The notes below the pieces were generated by a model. That model was not told where the DNA came from, searched no databases, and was given only the letters and a program-made list of their open reading frames with translations. Shown here one piece after another: positions 1 through 6,405 of a DNA stretch of 7,123 bases. The translations under genes and the position numbers were made by a program. Origin of the DNA: a bacterium (GTDB lineage: Bacteria > Latescibacterota > UBA2968 > GCA-2709665); assembly GCA_027619145.1 (NCBI GenBank), contig JAQCGA010000204.1:1-7123 (forward strand). The letters run 5' to 3'. How positions within the stretch are numbered: the stretch's first letter is position 1; every line of letters starts with the position of its first letter.

Positions 1-651
1 GAAAAAATCCTGGCCATCGACTACTGCGACGAAGTAATCGAACACAACAAAGAACACTTCAACAAACCCAACGTCGAATTCCGCACTATCAACCTCACAG
101 ATCCGGAAGACGCCAAAAACCTCTCCGGAGAGTGGGATTACGTTGTCTGCAATGCCACCGTCGAACACGTTCCAGACGACCAGGCACTCATCGATTGCAT
201 CTACAGCCACCTGAAACCCGGCGGCATCCTCGTATTCTCTACGGTGCTTTACCACTGGCTCTACAACAAGTGGGACTACGCAATGGGCCACTACCGGCGC
301 TACAGCGTACAGGACCTGAAAAACCTCTGCACCGACTTCGACGAGGTTCAGATCATCAAAACCTCTCTGATCCAGGAACTGGTACGCCCATTATTCTTCA
401 ACCGCATTGAACACCTTCTGGACAGTTCGCTGGAAGAAAACAACCGCAAAGTCGGCTTTCTGGAACACGCTCACCCGCCCTATGCGAAATATTACGGGCT
501 CATCAAATACCTCATGCCCGTCTATTTCGTAGCCGACTGGATCTTCAGCAAACTCCTCGGCGGCATTGTCATTGTCATTGCTCAAAAACCCAAAACCGCC
601 CAGAAATCTCCCGTTCTCGAACCCGTTGCCCAGCTCACCGAAGCGGGTTGA
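1..651 (+). CDS. SAM-dependent class I methyltransferase, 5'-truncated
   Basis: The frame is open from the first base to a TGA at 649-651 and gives 216 residues; the N-terminus, including the glycine-rich SAM motif I, lies outside the window. What remains fits the second half of a Rossmann-fold methyltransferase. There is an acidic residue after strand 2 (AIDYCD, residues 5-10), a motif-II-like DYVVCNATVEHV (46-57), a LKPGG loop (71-75) and the GHYRRYS motif (97-102 region) common in methyltransferases of glycan gene clusters. The C-terminal part (about 165-197) is hydrophobic and may be membrane-associated. The gene ends 16 bp before the aminotransferase start. The context suggests O- or N-methylation of a sugar or glycan, but the substrate cannot be read from sequence. 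An internal GTG at 244 is not a plausible start because clear family motifs lie upstream of it. Class is confident; substrate is unknown. Confidence 0.87.
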   Translation, partial: EKILAIDYCDEVIEHNKEHFNKPNVEFRTINLTDPEDAKNLSGEWDYVVCNATVEHVPDDQALIDCIYSHLKPGGILVFSTVLYHWLYNKWDYAMGHYRRYSVQDLKNLCTDFDEVQIIKTSLIQELVRPLFFNRIEHLLDSSLEENNRKVGFLEHAHPPYAKYYGLIKYLMPVYFVADWIFSKLLGGIVIVIAQKPKTAQKSPVLEPVAQLTEAG

Positions 652-653
652 TA

Positions 654-660
654 GAGGAGG
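654..660 (+). promoter_or_regulatory. Strong Shine-Dalgarno that fixes a TTG start
   Basis: GAGGAGG lies 7 nt upstream of a TTG at 668-670, just after the methyltransferase stop codon. No ATG or GTG in this frame lies near the conserved N-terminus of the aminotransferase, so this site decides the start. It is the strongest ribosome binding site in the window, which may compensate for the weak TTG codon. Confidence 0.8.
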
Positions 661-667
661 TCGCACC

Positions 668-1768
668 TTGAACGTACCTTACGCCTATTTGAAAGACCAG
701 TTTGCAGACCCCGAAGCCATCCTGGCCGACGTGCGCAAACTGCTTGAGCACGGTCAGTACACCTTCGGCCCCGAACTCGAACAGTTCGAATCCAGGTTCG
801 CAACCCTGTGCGAAACGCAGCACGCCGTAGGTGTTGGCTCCGGCACGGATGCGCTCTTCTTGAGCCTCAAAGCCCTGGGCATTGGCCCCGGAGACGAGGT
901 CATTACCGCCGCCAACACATTCATCGCCACGGCCGGTGCCATTGCGGCTACAGGCGCGCGCATCATCTTTGTGGACGCTACCGATGATTTTAATATCGAC
1001 CCGACAAAAATTGAAGCCGCCATCACAGACCGTACCCGGGCCCTGCTTCCAGTACACTACACCGGCAACCCCGCTGACATGCACGCTATCCTCACCATTG
1101 CAAAAAAACACAACCTCCATGTAGTAGAAGACGCCTGCCAGGCCATTGGTGCAACCATCAACGGCCAGCCCGTAGGCAGCTTCGGCATCGCCTCCGGTTT
1201 CAGCCTGCACCCCCTTAAAAACCTCAACGTCTGGGGAGACGGCGGTGTAACCGTCACCTCTTCAGACGAAATACGTGAGAAGCTCCTGCTCTTGCGTAAC
1301 CACGGTCTCAAGAACCGAGACGAAGTCACCTGCTTCGGCTACAACAGCCGCCTGGACACGCTCCAGGCCATTGTAGGCAACCATCTCATTCGAGACATCG
1401 ACTGGATCAACAACCGCCGTATTGATAATGCCGAACGCTACAACGAAGCATTCTCAGATCTTACAGACCTGGTTCGCACCCCGCCCAAACGGGAAACCGA
1501 CCGGCACGTATATCATCTCTACATCTTGCAGGTCACAGATCGCAACGACCTCCTCACCCACCTCAACAGACAGGGCGTGGAAGCCAAAGTTCATTATCCT
1601 CTGCCCCTCCACCTCCAGGAAGCCAGTCGAAACCTGGGATATCGGGAGGGTGATTTTCCGGTGGCCGAAGCACAGTGCAAATCCATCCTCTCGCTGCCAG
1701 TGCACCAGCACCTGACAGACGCTCAAATCGACCATGCCATAGACACCGTCAGGAAATTCTACAAATGA
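668..1768 (+). CDS. DegT/DnrJ/EryC1/StrS family PLP-dependent sugar aminotransferase
   Basis: This 366-residue protein is the usual length for the family, which transfers an amino group (normally from glutamate) to a keto group on a nucleotide-linked sugar. The TTG start places the typical opening (PYAYLKDQF) at residues 4-12. Visible hallmarks are GQYTFGPELEQFE (29-41), GSGTDAL (57-63), GDEVITAANTF (75-85), PVHYTGNPADM (128-138), EDACQA (154-159, with D155 and Q158 expected to contact PLP), K184 in HPLKNLNVWGDGG as the Schiff-base lysine, GYNSRLD (224-230) and KVHYPLPLHLQ (307-317). The overall pattern is closest to the 3-keto-sugar aminotransferases (QdtB/FdtB/WlbC-like), but regiochemistry is inferred. 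The segment after the lysine reads NVWGDGG rather than the common GEGG type. The stop overlaps the next gene by 4 bp (ATGA), indicating translational coupling. Family certain; substrate unknown. Confidence 0.93.
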   Translation: MNVPYAYLKDQFADPEAILADVRKLLEHGQYTFGPELEQFESRFATLCETQHAVGVGSGTDALFLSLKALGIGPGDEVITAANTFIATAGAIAATGARIIFVDATDDFNIDPTKIEAAITDRTRALLPVHYTGNPADMHAILTIAKKHNLHVVEDACQAIGATINGQPVGSFGIASGFSLHPLKNLNVWGDGGVTVTSSDEIREKLLLLRNHGLKNRDEVTCFGYNSRLDTLQAIVGNHLIRDIDWINNRRIDNAERYNEAFSDLTDLVRTPPKRETDRHVYHLYILQVTDRNDLLTHLNRQGVEAKVHYPLPLHLQEASRNLGYREGDFPVAEAQCKSILSLPVHQHLTDAQIDHAIDTVRKFYK

Positions 1769-2916
1769 TGCAATCCTCCAGCCCAGTAGCGGTTCTCAAG
1801 AATCGCACAAACGGTACCCAAAAGCCTCCCGCCCGGCCACAGGAACTCTCCCGGCAGGTCCTGCTGGACCTCTACCAGACCATGGTCCGCGTGCGACGCG
1901 TGGAAGAAGCCATTGGCAACGCCTACCCGGAGCAGGAAATGAAATGCCCCGTACACCTGTCCATTGGCCAGGAAGGCGTTGCGGCCGGTGTTTGCCTGGC
2001 CTTACGTAAAGACGACGAAGCGCTCAGCACCCATCGGGGCCACGCGCATTACCTGGCCAAAGGTGGAAACCTGAAGCGCATGATCGCTGAACTATATGGA
2101 AAATCGACCGGTTGTGCCCGAGGCAAAGGGGGCTCTATGCACATGGTGGATACCTCCGTAGGCTTCCGAGGTAGCTCCGCCATTGTGGCCGGTACCATCC
2201 CCATTGCCGCCGGGCTGGCGATGGCGGCACAGATGCAGGGCCGGAACAGTGTTGCCGTAGCCTTCTTCGGAGACGGCGCCGCAGATGAGGGCGTTCTTTA
2301 CGAAACGCTCAACTTCGCCGCACTGAAAAAATTACCCGTCCTTTTCATTTGTGAAAACAACCTCTACGCCACCCATTCGCACCAGAGTGCCCGGCAACCT
2401 GCAGACAATCTCATTGAACGAGCCAACGCCTTCGGGGTCACCAGTACGCGTATTGACGGCAACAACGCACCTCTGGTCTACCAGACCACGCAAGAAGCCG
2501 TCAAGCGAGCACGCGCAGGACAAGGCCCCACCTTCCTGGAATGCATGACCTACCGCTGGCGCAAACACGTAGGTCCCGAAAGCGATATAGACATGGGCTA
2601 CCGTACGCAGGAGGAACTGGACAGTTGGATCGCCCGTTGCCCCATTCGTCACCTGGAAGAAAAACTTCAGCGCACCGGACAGGTCGCCCAAGAAGAACTC
2701 GAACGCATCCACACGCAGATCGATACAGAAATTCAGGAAGCCTTTGCGTTTGCAAAAAACAGCCCGTCCCCCACAGCAGCAGACCTGCACACCTTCGTGG
2801 ACGCAAACGGATCACAGTCCATGTACGCTCGCTGTCTGCCCGTGGAATCGGGAAAAGAATCTGGTGTTTCCCAGCACAACGACATCACGGCCATCATGCA
2901 AAAGACAGGCTTTTAA
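1765..2916 (+). CDS. Thiamine-diphosphate-dependent dehydrogenase E1 component, alpha subunit-like
   Basis: This 383-residue protein belongs to the E1 alpha family (pyruvate, acetoin and branched-chain 2-oxoacid dehydrogenases). It should bind ThDP-Mg at the interface with an E1 beta partner and decarboxylate or cleave a 2-oxo or ketol substrate. Visible motifs are HLSIGQEGVAAG (64-75), STHRGHAHYLAKGG (88-101), GKGGSMHM (120-127), the ThDP motif from GDG at 169-171 to NN at 198-199, and an active-site loop with H268 followed by DMGYR (276-280). The start is the ATG at 1765, which overlaps the aminotransferase stop; an adjacent ATG at 1768 is equally possible, with AGGA at 1751-1754 as a modest ribosome site. 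Residues 1-26 are a low-complexity leader, and about 40 residues extend past the usual family end. Its partner is encoded at 4567-5544, beyond an intervening sugar-activation gene. No E2 or E3 gene is in view, so a role in sugar or metabolite modification is inferred rather than central metabolism. Confidence 0.9.
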   Translation: MMQSSSPVAVLKNRTNGTQKPPARPQELSRQVLLDLYQTMVRVRRVEEAIGNAYPEQEMKCPVHLSIGQEGVAAGVCLALRKDDEALSTHRGHAHYLAKGGNLKRMIAELYGKSTGCARGKGGSMHMVDTSVGFRGSSAIVAGTIPIAAGLAMAAQMQGRNSVAVAFFGDGAADEGVLYETLNFAALKKLPVLFICENNLYATHSHQSARQPADNLIERANAFGVTSTRIDGNNAPLVYQTTQEAVKRARAGQGPTFLECMTYRWRKHVGPESDIDMGYRTQEELDSWIARCPIRHLEEKLQRTGQVAQEELERIHTQIDTEIQEAFAFAKNSPSPTAADLHTFVDANGSQSMYARCLPVESGKESGVSQHNDITAIMQKTGF

Positions 2917-2936
2917 ATAAATAAGGAAAGCTGACC

Positions 2937-4550
2937 ATGGACAGCCTGATACAGACAACCTCCCGCGATCTCTTGCCCAGCCACACCGGTAAAAACGGTG
3001 GCAACGGGAGTGCAGACTCGCGAACCCTGGTACATAAAAAAATCAAAACGATTGACCAGCTCGCCCGTATCCTTCACGACCTGCGCAGCCAGGGAAAAAC
3101 CATCGTCCAGTGCCACGGCGTATTTGACCTGCTGCACCCGGGCCACATGAAACATCTCCAGTCTGCTCGGCAACACGGCGATATCCTGGTCGTTACGCTC
3201 ACACCAGATCGCTTCGTCAACAAAGGGCCAGGGCGTCCGGTTTTCAACCAGCGCATCCGCACAGAATCTCTGGCCGCCTTGCAATGCGTGGATTATGTTG
3301 CGATGAATACCTGTCCCACGGCCATCGAAGTCATTGAACGCCTTTGCCCACACATCTTTGCAAAAGGCAACGAATTTGCAGACCGCAAAGTGGACCTCAC
3401 CGGCGCCATCTCAGAAGAAGAAGAAGCAGTAAGGCGCATTGGCGGACGCCTCCTCCTGACAGACGAGGAAACCTTCAGTTCTTCTGAATTGCTCAACCGC
3501 TACTATAGTGTATACCCTCCGGAGGCAGAAGCCTTTCTCAACCGTTTCCGCGGCCGCTACTCTTCGGGAGACGTGATTTCAAAACTCAACAGCATGAAAG
3601 ACCTCAAAGTCCTGGTCATTGGGGAAGCCATTGTGGACGAATACCACTACTGCAACCCAATGGGGAAATCCACCAAAGAAAGCATCGTTACCTCAAAATA
3701 CATCCGCAGTGAAAGCTTTGCTGGCGGCAGCCTGGCCTGCGCGAACCATATAGCCGGCTTCTGCGACCGGGTAGATCTGGTTACATGCCTGGGTGAACAG
3801 GATACCCAGGAAGACTTCATTCGAAAAAATCTTAAAAATAACATAAATCCCACTTTCTTTTATAGACCAGACGCACCCACGATTGTCAAACGCCGGTACG
3901 TCTGGGAACCCTTTCTCACCAAACTCTTCGAACTCTACATTTTCGAAGATACAGACATCGATGAAAAAGTTGAACACGACCTGCAACAACACCTGGAGGC
4001 CACCCTGGCCGAATACGATCTGGTTCTGGTTACGGACTATGGCCACGGCATGATGACCCGCCCCATTGTAGAACAACTCTGCAAGAGCGCACGTTTCCTT
4101 GCGGTGAATACCCAAACCAACAGCGCCAACGCCGGATACAATCTCATCACCAAATATCCTCGAGCGGACTACGTCTGTATCGACGAACCAGAGATACGAC
4201 TGGCTGCAAACAGCCGATCCGGAGAGGTTTCGGATCTGGCCGATAAAATGGCTACGCGCCTGAATACGCGCACCCTTACCGTCACACGAGGCCACAAAGG
4301 TTCTCTCTCCTGTGCACGCGGCGAAGACCCTGTACAGGTTCCGATCTTCTCTACGGAAGTCAAGGACCGTGTAGGTGCCGGAGATGCGTTCCTGGCTGTT
4401 ACCGCCCCTGCCATCTGCGCGGGGTTGGATACAGAGCTTGTCGGCTTCATTGGAAACGCAGTAGGTGCCCTGGCCGTCCGCATCGTAGGCAACAAAACCC
4501 CCGTCGAACCCGTACCCCTCCAGCGCTTCGTTACGGCGCTGCTGAAATAA
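2937..4550 (+). CDS. Bifunctional nucleotidyltransferase / PfkB sugar kinase, HldE-like with reversed domain order
   Basis: The ATG at 2937 follows AAGGAAAG (2923-2930), 20 bp after the E1 alpha stop; the product is 537 residues. After a polar leader (1-32), residues about 33-190 form an RfaE2/HldE-type nucleotidyltransferase: HGVFDLLHPGH (60-70, with the HxGH motif at 67-70), KGPGRPVFNQR (96-106), AKGNEF (142-147) and a serine cluster before helix ELL (181-186). Residues about 222-537 form a PfkB/ribokinase-fold kinase of the RfaE1 type: VIGEAIVDEY (227-236), FAGGSLACAN (261-270), VTDYGHGMM (365-373) and VGAGDAF (479-485) with catalytic base D483. In canonical HldE (ADP-heptose synthesis) the kinase comes first, so the order here is swapped. 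The expected role is to phosphorylate a sugar phosphate and then couple it to ADP or CDP. The kinase departs from HldE at its substrate loops, so the sugar may not be heptose. The gene sits between E1 alpha and E1 beta, pointing to a shared pathway. Confidence 0.9.
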   Translation: MDSLIQTTSRDLLPSHTGKNGGNGSADSRTLVHKKIKTIDQLARILHDLRSQGKTIVQCHGVFDLLHPGHMKHLQSARQHGDILVVTLTPDRFVNKGPGRPVFNQRIRTESLAALQCVDYVAMNTCPTAIEVIERLCPHIFAKGNEFADRKVDLTGAISEEEEAVRRIGGRLLLTDEETFSSSELLNRYYSVYPPEAEAFLNRFRGRYSSGDVISKLNSMKDLKVLVIGEAIVDEYHYCNPMGKSTKESIVTSKYIRSESFAGGSLACANHIAGFCDRVDLVTCLGEQDTQEDFIRKNLKNNINPTFFYRPDAPTIVKRRYVWEPFLTKLFELYIFEDTDIDEKVEHDLQQHLEATLAEYDLVLVTDYGHGMMTRPIVEQLCKSARFLAVNTQTNSANAGYNLITKYPRADYVCIDEPEIRLAANSRSGEVSDLADKMATRLNTRTLTVTRGHKGSLSCARGEDPVQVPIFSTEVKDRVGAGDAFLAVTAPAICAGLDTELVGFIGNAVGALAVRIVGNKTPVEPVPLQRFVTALLK

Positions 4551-4566
4551 CCCGGAGAAAACAACA

Positions 4567-5544
4567 ATGCGACAACTCACCTATGGAGCGGCCATTCGGG
4601 AAGCCCTGGAACAGGCCATGGAAATTTCGGACGAAGTGTTCGTCCTGGGCGAAGGCGCGGACGATCCAGCTGGCATCTTTGGTTCCACACAGGGCCTGGC
4701 GGACCGCTTCACAAAAAAACGCGTCATGGACGCCCCGCTGGCAGAGAACGGCTTCACTGGCATCGCGGTCGGCGCTGCCCTGGGTGGCATGCGGCCCGTC
4801 GTGGTACACCAGCGCATGGACTTTCTCCTGCTCACCATGGTCAACCACGCCGCCAAGTGGCGATACATGTTCGGCGGCAACGGGGGCAGCGTCCCCCTTA
4901 CCGTACGTGCGGTTGTGGGCAAAGGCTGGGGCCAGGCCGCCCAGCACAGCCAGAGCCTTCAGGCTCTCTTCGCACACATCCCGGGCCTGCGTGTGGCCAT
5001 GCCCACCACACCCTTCGATGCCAAGGGTCTGCTCCTGTCGAGCATCTTCGGCGAAGACCCCGTCGTCTTCGTAGAAGCCCGCTCCCTCTACAACAGCACA
5101 GGCGACGTGCCGGAAAACCCCTACCTCATCCCCTTCGGCGAAGCCGCTATCCGTCGTCCGGGTTCCGATGTCACCCTGGTAGCCTCATCTTACCTGGTCC
5201 CGGAAGCCCTGTCTGCAGCAGAAGCCCTCTCCTTAAACGGCATACAGGCCGAAGTCATTGACCTCCGCACCGTGGCACCTCTGGACATGGAAACCATTCT
5301 GGCTTCCGTGCGAAAAACCGGCCGCGCGGTTGTTATCGATACCGGCTCTCGCACCTGTGGGATCACCGCAGAGATTGCAGCACGGATTGGTAAGGAAGCC
5401 TTCAGCCACCTGCAGGCACCCGTCGAGCGCGTCTGCCTCCCGGACATCCCCACACCCTGCAGCAGCGTACTCGAGCAGGCCTTTTATCCCACATCTGAAA
5501 CCATCATCAACGCCGTGGATCAGACCCTCGCAATTCCATCGTAG
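4567..5544 (+). CDS. Thiamine-diphosphate-dependent dehydrogenase E1 component, beta subunit-like (transketolase C-terminal type)
   Basis: The ATG at 4567 follows GGAG (4554-4557), 16 bp after the preceding stop. The 325-residue product has the normal length of an E1 beta subunit (pyruvate, acetoin or branched-chain dehydrogenase type). The pyrimidine-binding domain shows APLAENGFTGIAVGAAL (56-72), where E60 is the expected glutamate that activates the ThDP aminopyrimidine, followed by RPVVV, QAAQHSQS (123-130) and HIPGLRVAMP (137-146). The C-terminal domain shows GSDVTLVASS (199-208) and IDLRTVAPLD (231-240), as in transketolase C-terminal domains. It should pair with the E1 alpha at 1765-2916 as an alpha2beta2 enzyme. 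With no lipoyl E2 or E3 nearby, the product of decarboxylation may be passed to a sugar acceptor; this is inference. A 78-bp repeat-containing gap follows. Family certain; reaction unknown. Confidence 0.92.
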   Translation: MRQLTYGAAIREALEQAMEISDEVFVLGEGADDPAGIFGSTQGLADRFTKKRVMDAPLAENGFTGIAVGAALGGMRPVVVHQRMDFLLLTMVNHAAKWRYMFGGNGGSVPLTVRAVVGKGWGQAAQHSQSLQALFAHIPGLRVAMPTTPFDAKGLLLSSIFGEDPVVFVEARSLYNSTGDVPENPYLIPFGEAAIRRPGSDVTLVASSYLVPEALSAAEALSLNGIQAEVIDLRTVAPLDMETILASVRKTGRAVVIDTGSRTCGITAEIAARIGKEAFSHLQAPVERVCLPDIPTPCSSVLEQAFYPTSETIINAVDQTLAIPS

Positions 5545-5559
5545 TCTTTCGGTGCTCCC

Positions 5560-5594
5560 CAATTGACAATTGAGATTTGAATCATTGACAATTG
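5560..5594 (+). repeat. Two direct copies of an 11-bp AT-rich repeat in the gap between E1 beta and GT2 genes
   Basis: ATTGACAATTG occurs at 5562-5572 and 5584-5594, 22 bp from start to start, close to two turns of the helix. The first copy with its flank, CAATTGACAATTG (5560-5572), is palindromic around a central A; the second copy is only nearly so. The sequence is far more AT-rich than the surrounding genes. It could be a double operator, or a small piece of a dispersed intergenic repeat family. Each copy contains TTGACA, which resembles a -35 box, but no good -10 box lies at the right distance. No terminator hairpin is visible in the 78-bp gap (5545-5622). The repeat is plainly present; its function is unknown. 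Confidence 0.75.
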
Positions 5595-5622
5595 GCCTCG
5601 GCCCTACCAACGGAGGCTCCCC

Positions 5623-6387
5623 ATGCCTAACTCTTTAACCCTTATCGTCCCTGCACTAAACGAAGCGCCCCACCTGGCGCGCACTGTTTTCGAAGCCGAA
5701 GAGGCCATGTCTGACCTCATACATGACTACGAAATCCTCATCTTCAACGACGGCAGTACGGACGCCACCGGACAAATCGCCGCCATCCTCGCCGGCCAGA
5801 ACCCCCGCGTTCGCGTCTTCCATCACGACCGTCCACGTGGATTGGGATATTGCTACAAAGCCGGTGTACGCCACGCATCCAAAGAACACGTCCTGCTTGT
5901 TCCCGGAGACAACGAACTCCGCCAGGATTCTCTACACGCCATCTGCCAGCAGGTAGGCCACACCGATATCGTACTCACTTATTCGCTCAATCCCGAAATT
6001 CGCCCGAAGAGCAGGCAGACTATCTCACAGCTCTTTTCCTGGATTGTACGCTCTGCATCCAACCTGCCTGTTCGCTACTTCAACGGCCCTGTTGCACACC
6101 GCACCCATATGGTCAAAAGGGCCCTGGAATACGCCAGCGATGGATTTACCTATCAGGCAGAAATCCTTGTTCGCATGATCCAGTCCGGTGCCTCGTACGT
6201 CGAAGTGGGCATGTACCTCAATGCCCGCCCCAAAACCAGCGCCTTTCGCCTCTCAAACGTATTCAGCGTAGGAGTGGGCATTCTAAAACTCGCCTACCGT
6301 ATTCGGTGCCAAAAAAACGTGCTCAGCCTGCCCAGCCCTCAGCCTGTTCAGAACCCTGTCCATCGGCTCAGAACCTACGAAGCCTGA
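5623..6387 (+). CDS. Family 2 glycosyltransferase, polyprenyl-phosphate sugar synthase-like
   Basis: The ATG at 5623 lies 6 nt after GGAGG (5612-5616). The 254-residue product has a GT-A fold with the GT2 signatures LIVPALNE (7-14) and FNDGSTD (41-47) for nucleotide-sugar binding. RPRGLGYCYKAGVRHA (70-85) follows, as in dolichol-phosphate mannosyltransferase-like enzymes, then PGDNE (94-98), where D96 takes the place of the metal-binding DXD aspartate. FTYQAEILVRM (175-185) supplies the region expected to hold the catalytic base. There is no clear transmembrane anchor, so it is probably a cytoplasmic or peripheral membrane enzyme. Eighteen bases later, in the same frame, begins a GT-C membrane enzyme. 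That pairing suggests this protein makes a polyprenyl-phosphate sugar donor for it. Direct glycan chain extension is an alternative. Family strongly supported; donor sugar unknown. Confidence 0.88.
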   Translation: MPNSLTLIVPALNEAPHLARTVFEAEEAMSDLIHDYEILIFNDGSTDATGQIAAILAGQNPRVRVFHHDRPRGLGYCYKAGVRHASKEHVLLVPGDNELRQDSLHAICQQVGHTDIVLTYSLNPEIRPKSRQTISQLFSWIVRSASNLPVRYFNGPVAHRTHMVKRALEYASDGFTYQAEILVRMIQSGASYVEVGMYLNARPKTSAFRLSNVFSVGVGILKLAYRIRCQKNVLSLPSPQPVQNPVHRLRTYEA

Positions 6388-6405
6388 AACAACGGAGAAC
6401 AAGGA

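Noticed and set aside
566..667. An N-terminal extension of the aminotransferase starting inside the methyltransferase gene
   Set aside because: The added residues are not family-like and lie within another gene; the TTG at 668 with a strong ribosome site matches the family start.
635..1210. A 191-codon minus-strand open frame over the aminotransferase gene
   Set aside because: It mirrors a well-supported gene, is rich in Gly/Cys/Val as expected of a shadow frame, and has no known motif.
3825..3833. A possible -1 frameshift heptamer (A AAA AAT in frame), and A7 runs at 1102-1108, 3036-3042, 4713-4719 and 6311-6317
   Set aside because: Every reading frame continues intact with conserved domains on both sides, no strong downstream stem was seen, and the runs follow from Lys-Lys codons with AAA preference.
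3693..4580. A 295-codon open frame on the minus strand across the kinase gene
   Set aside because: It is antisense to a gene with clear family motifs, has no recognisable domain and reads as a by-product of C-ending codons on the + strand.
1765..5544. A conventional pyruvate dehydrogenase operon
   Set aside because: There is no lipoyl acyltransferase or dihydrolipoamide dehydrogenase in the window, the E1 genes are split by a sugar-activation enzyme, and all neighbours are glycan-type genes.
5563..5590. TTGACA sequences as -35 boxes of a promoter for the GT2 gene
   Set aside because: No TATAAT-like hexamer lies 16-18 bp downstream of either copy, and both TTGACA matches come from the repeat unit itself.
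5594..5603. GGCCTCGGCC as a terminator hairpin after the E1 beta gene
   Set aside because: The stem would be only 4 bp with a 2-nt loop, and no T-run follows.
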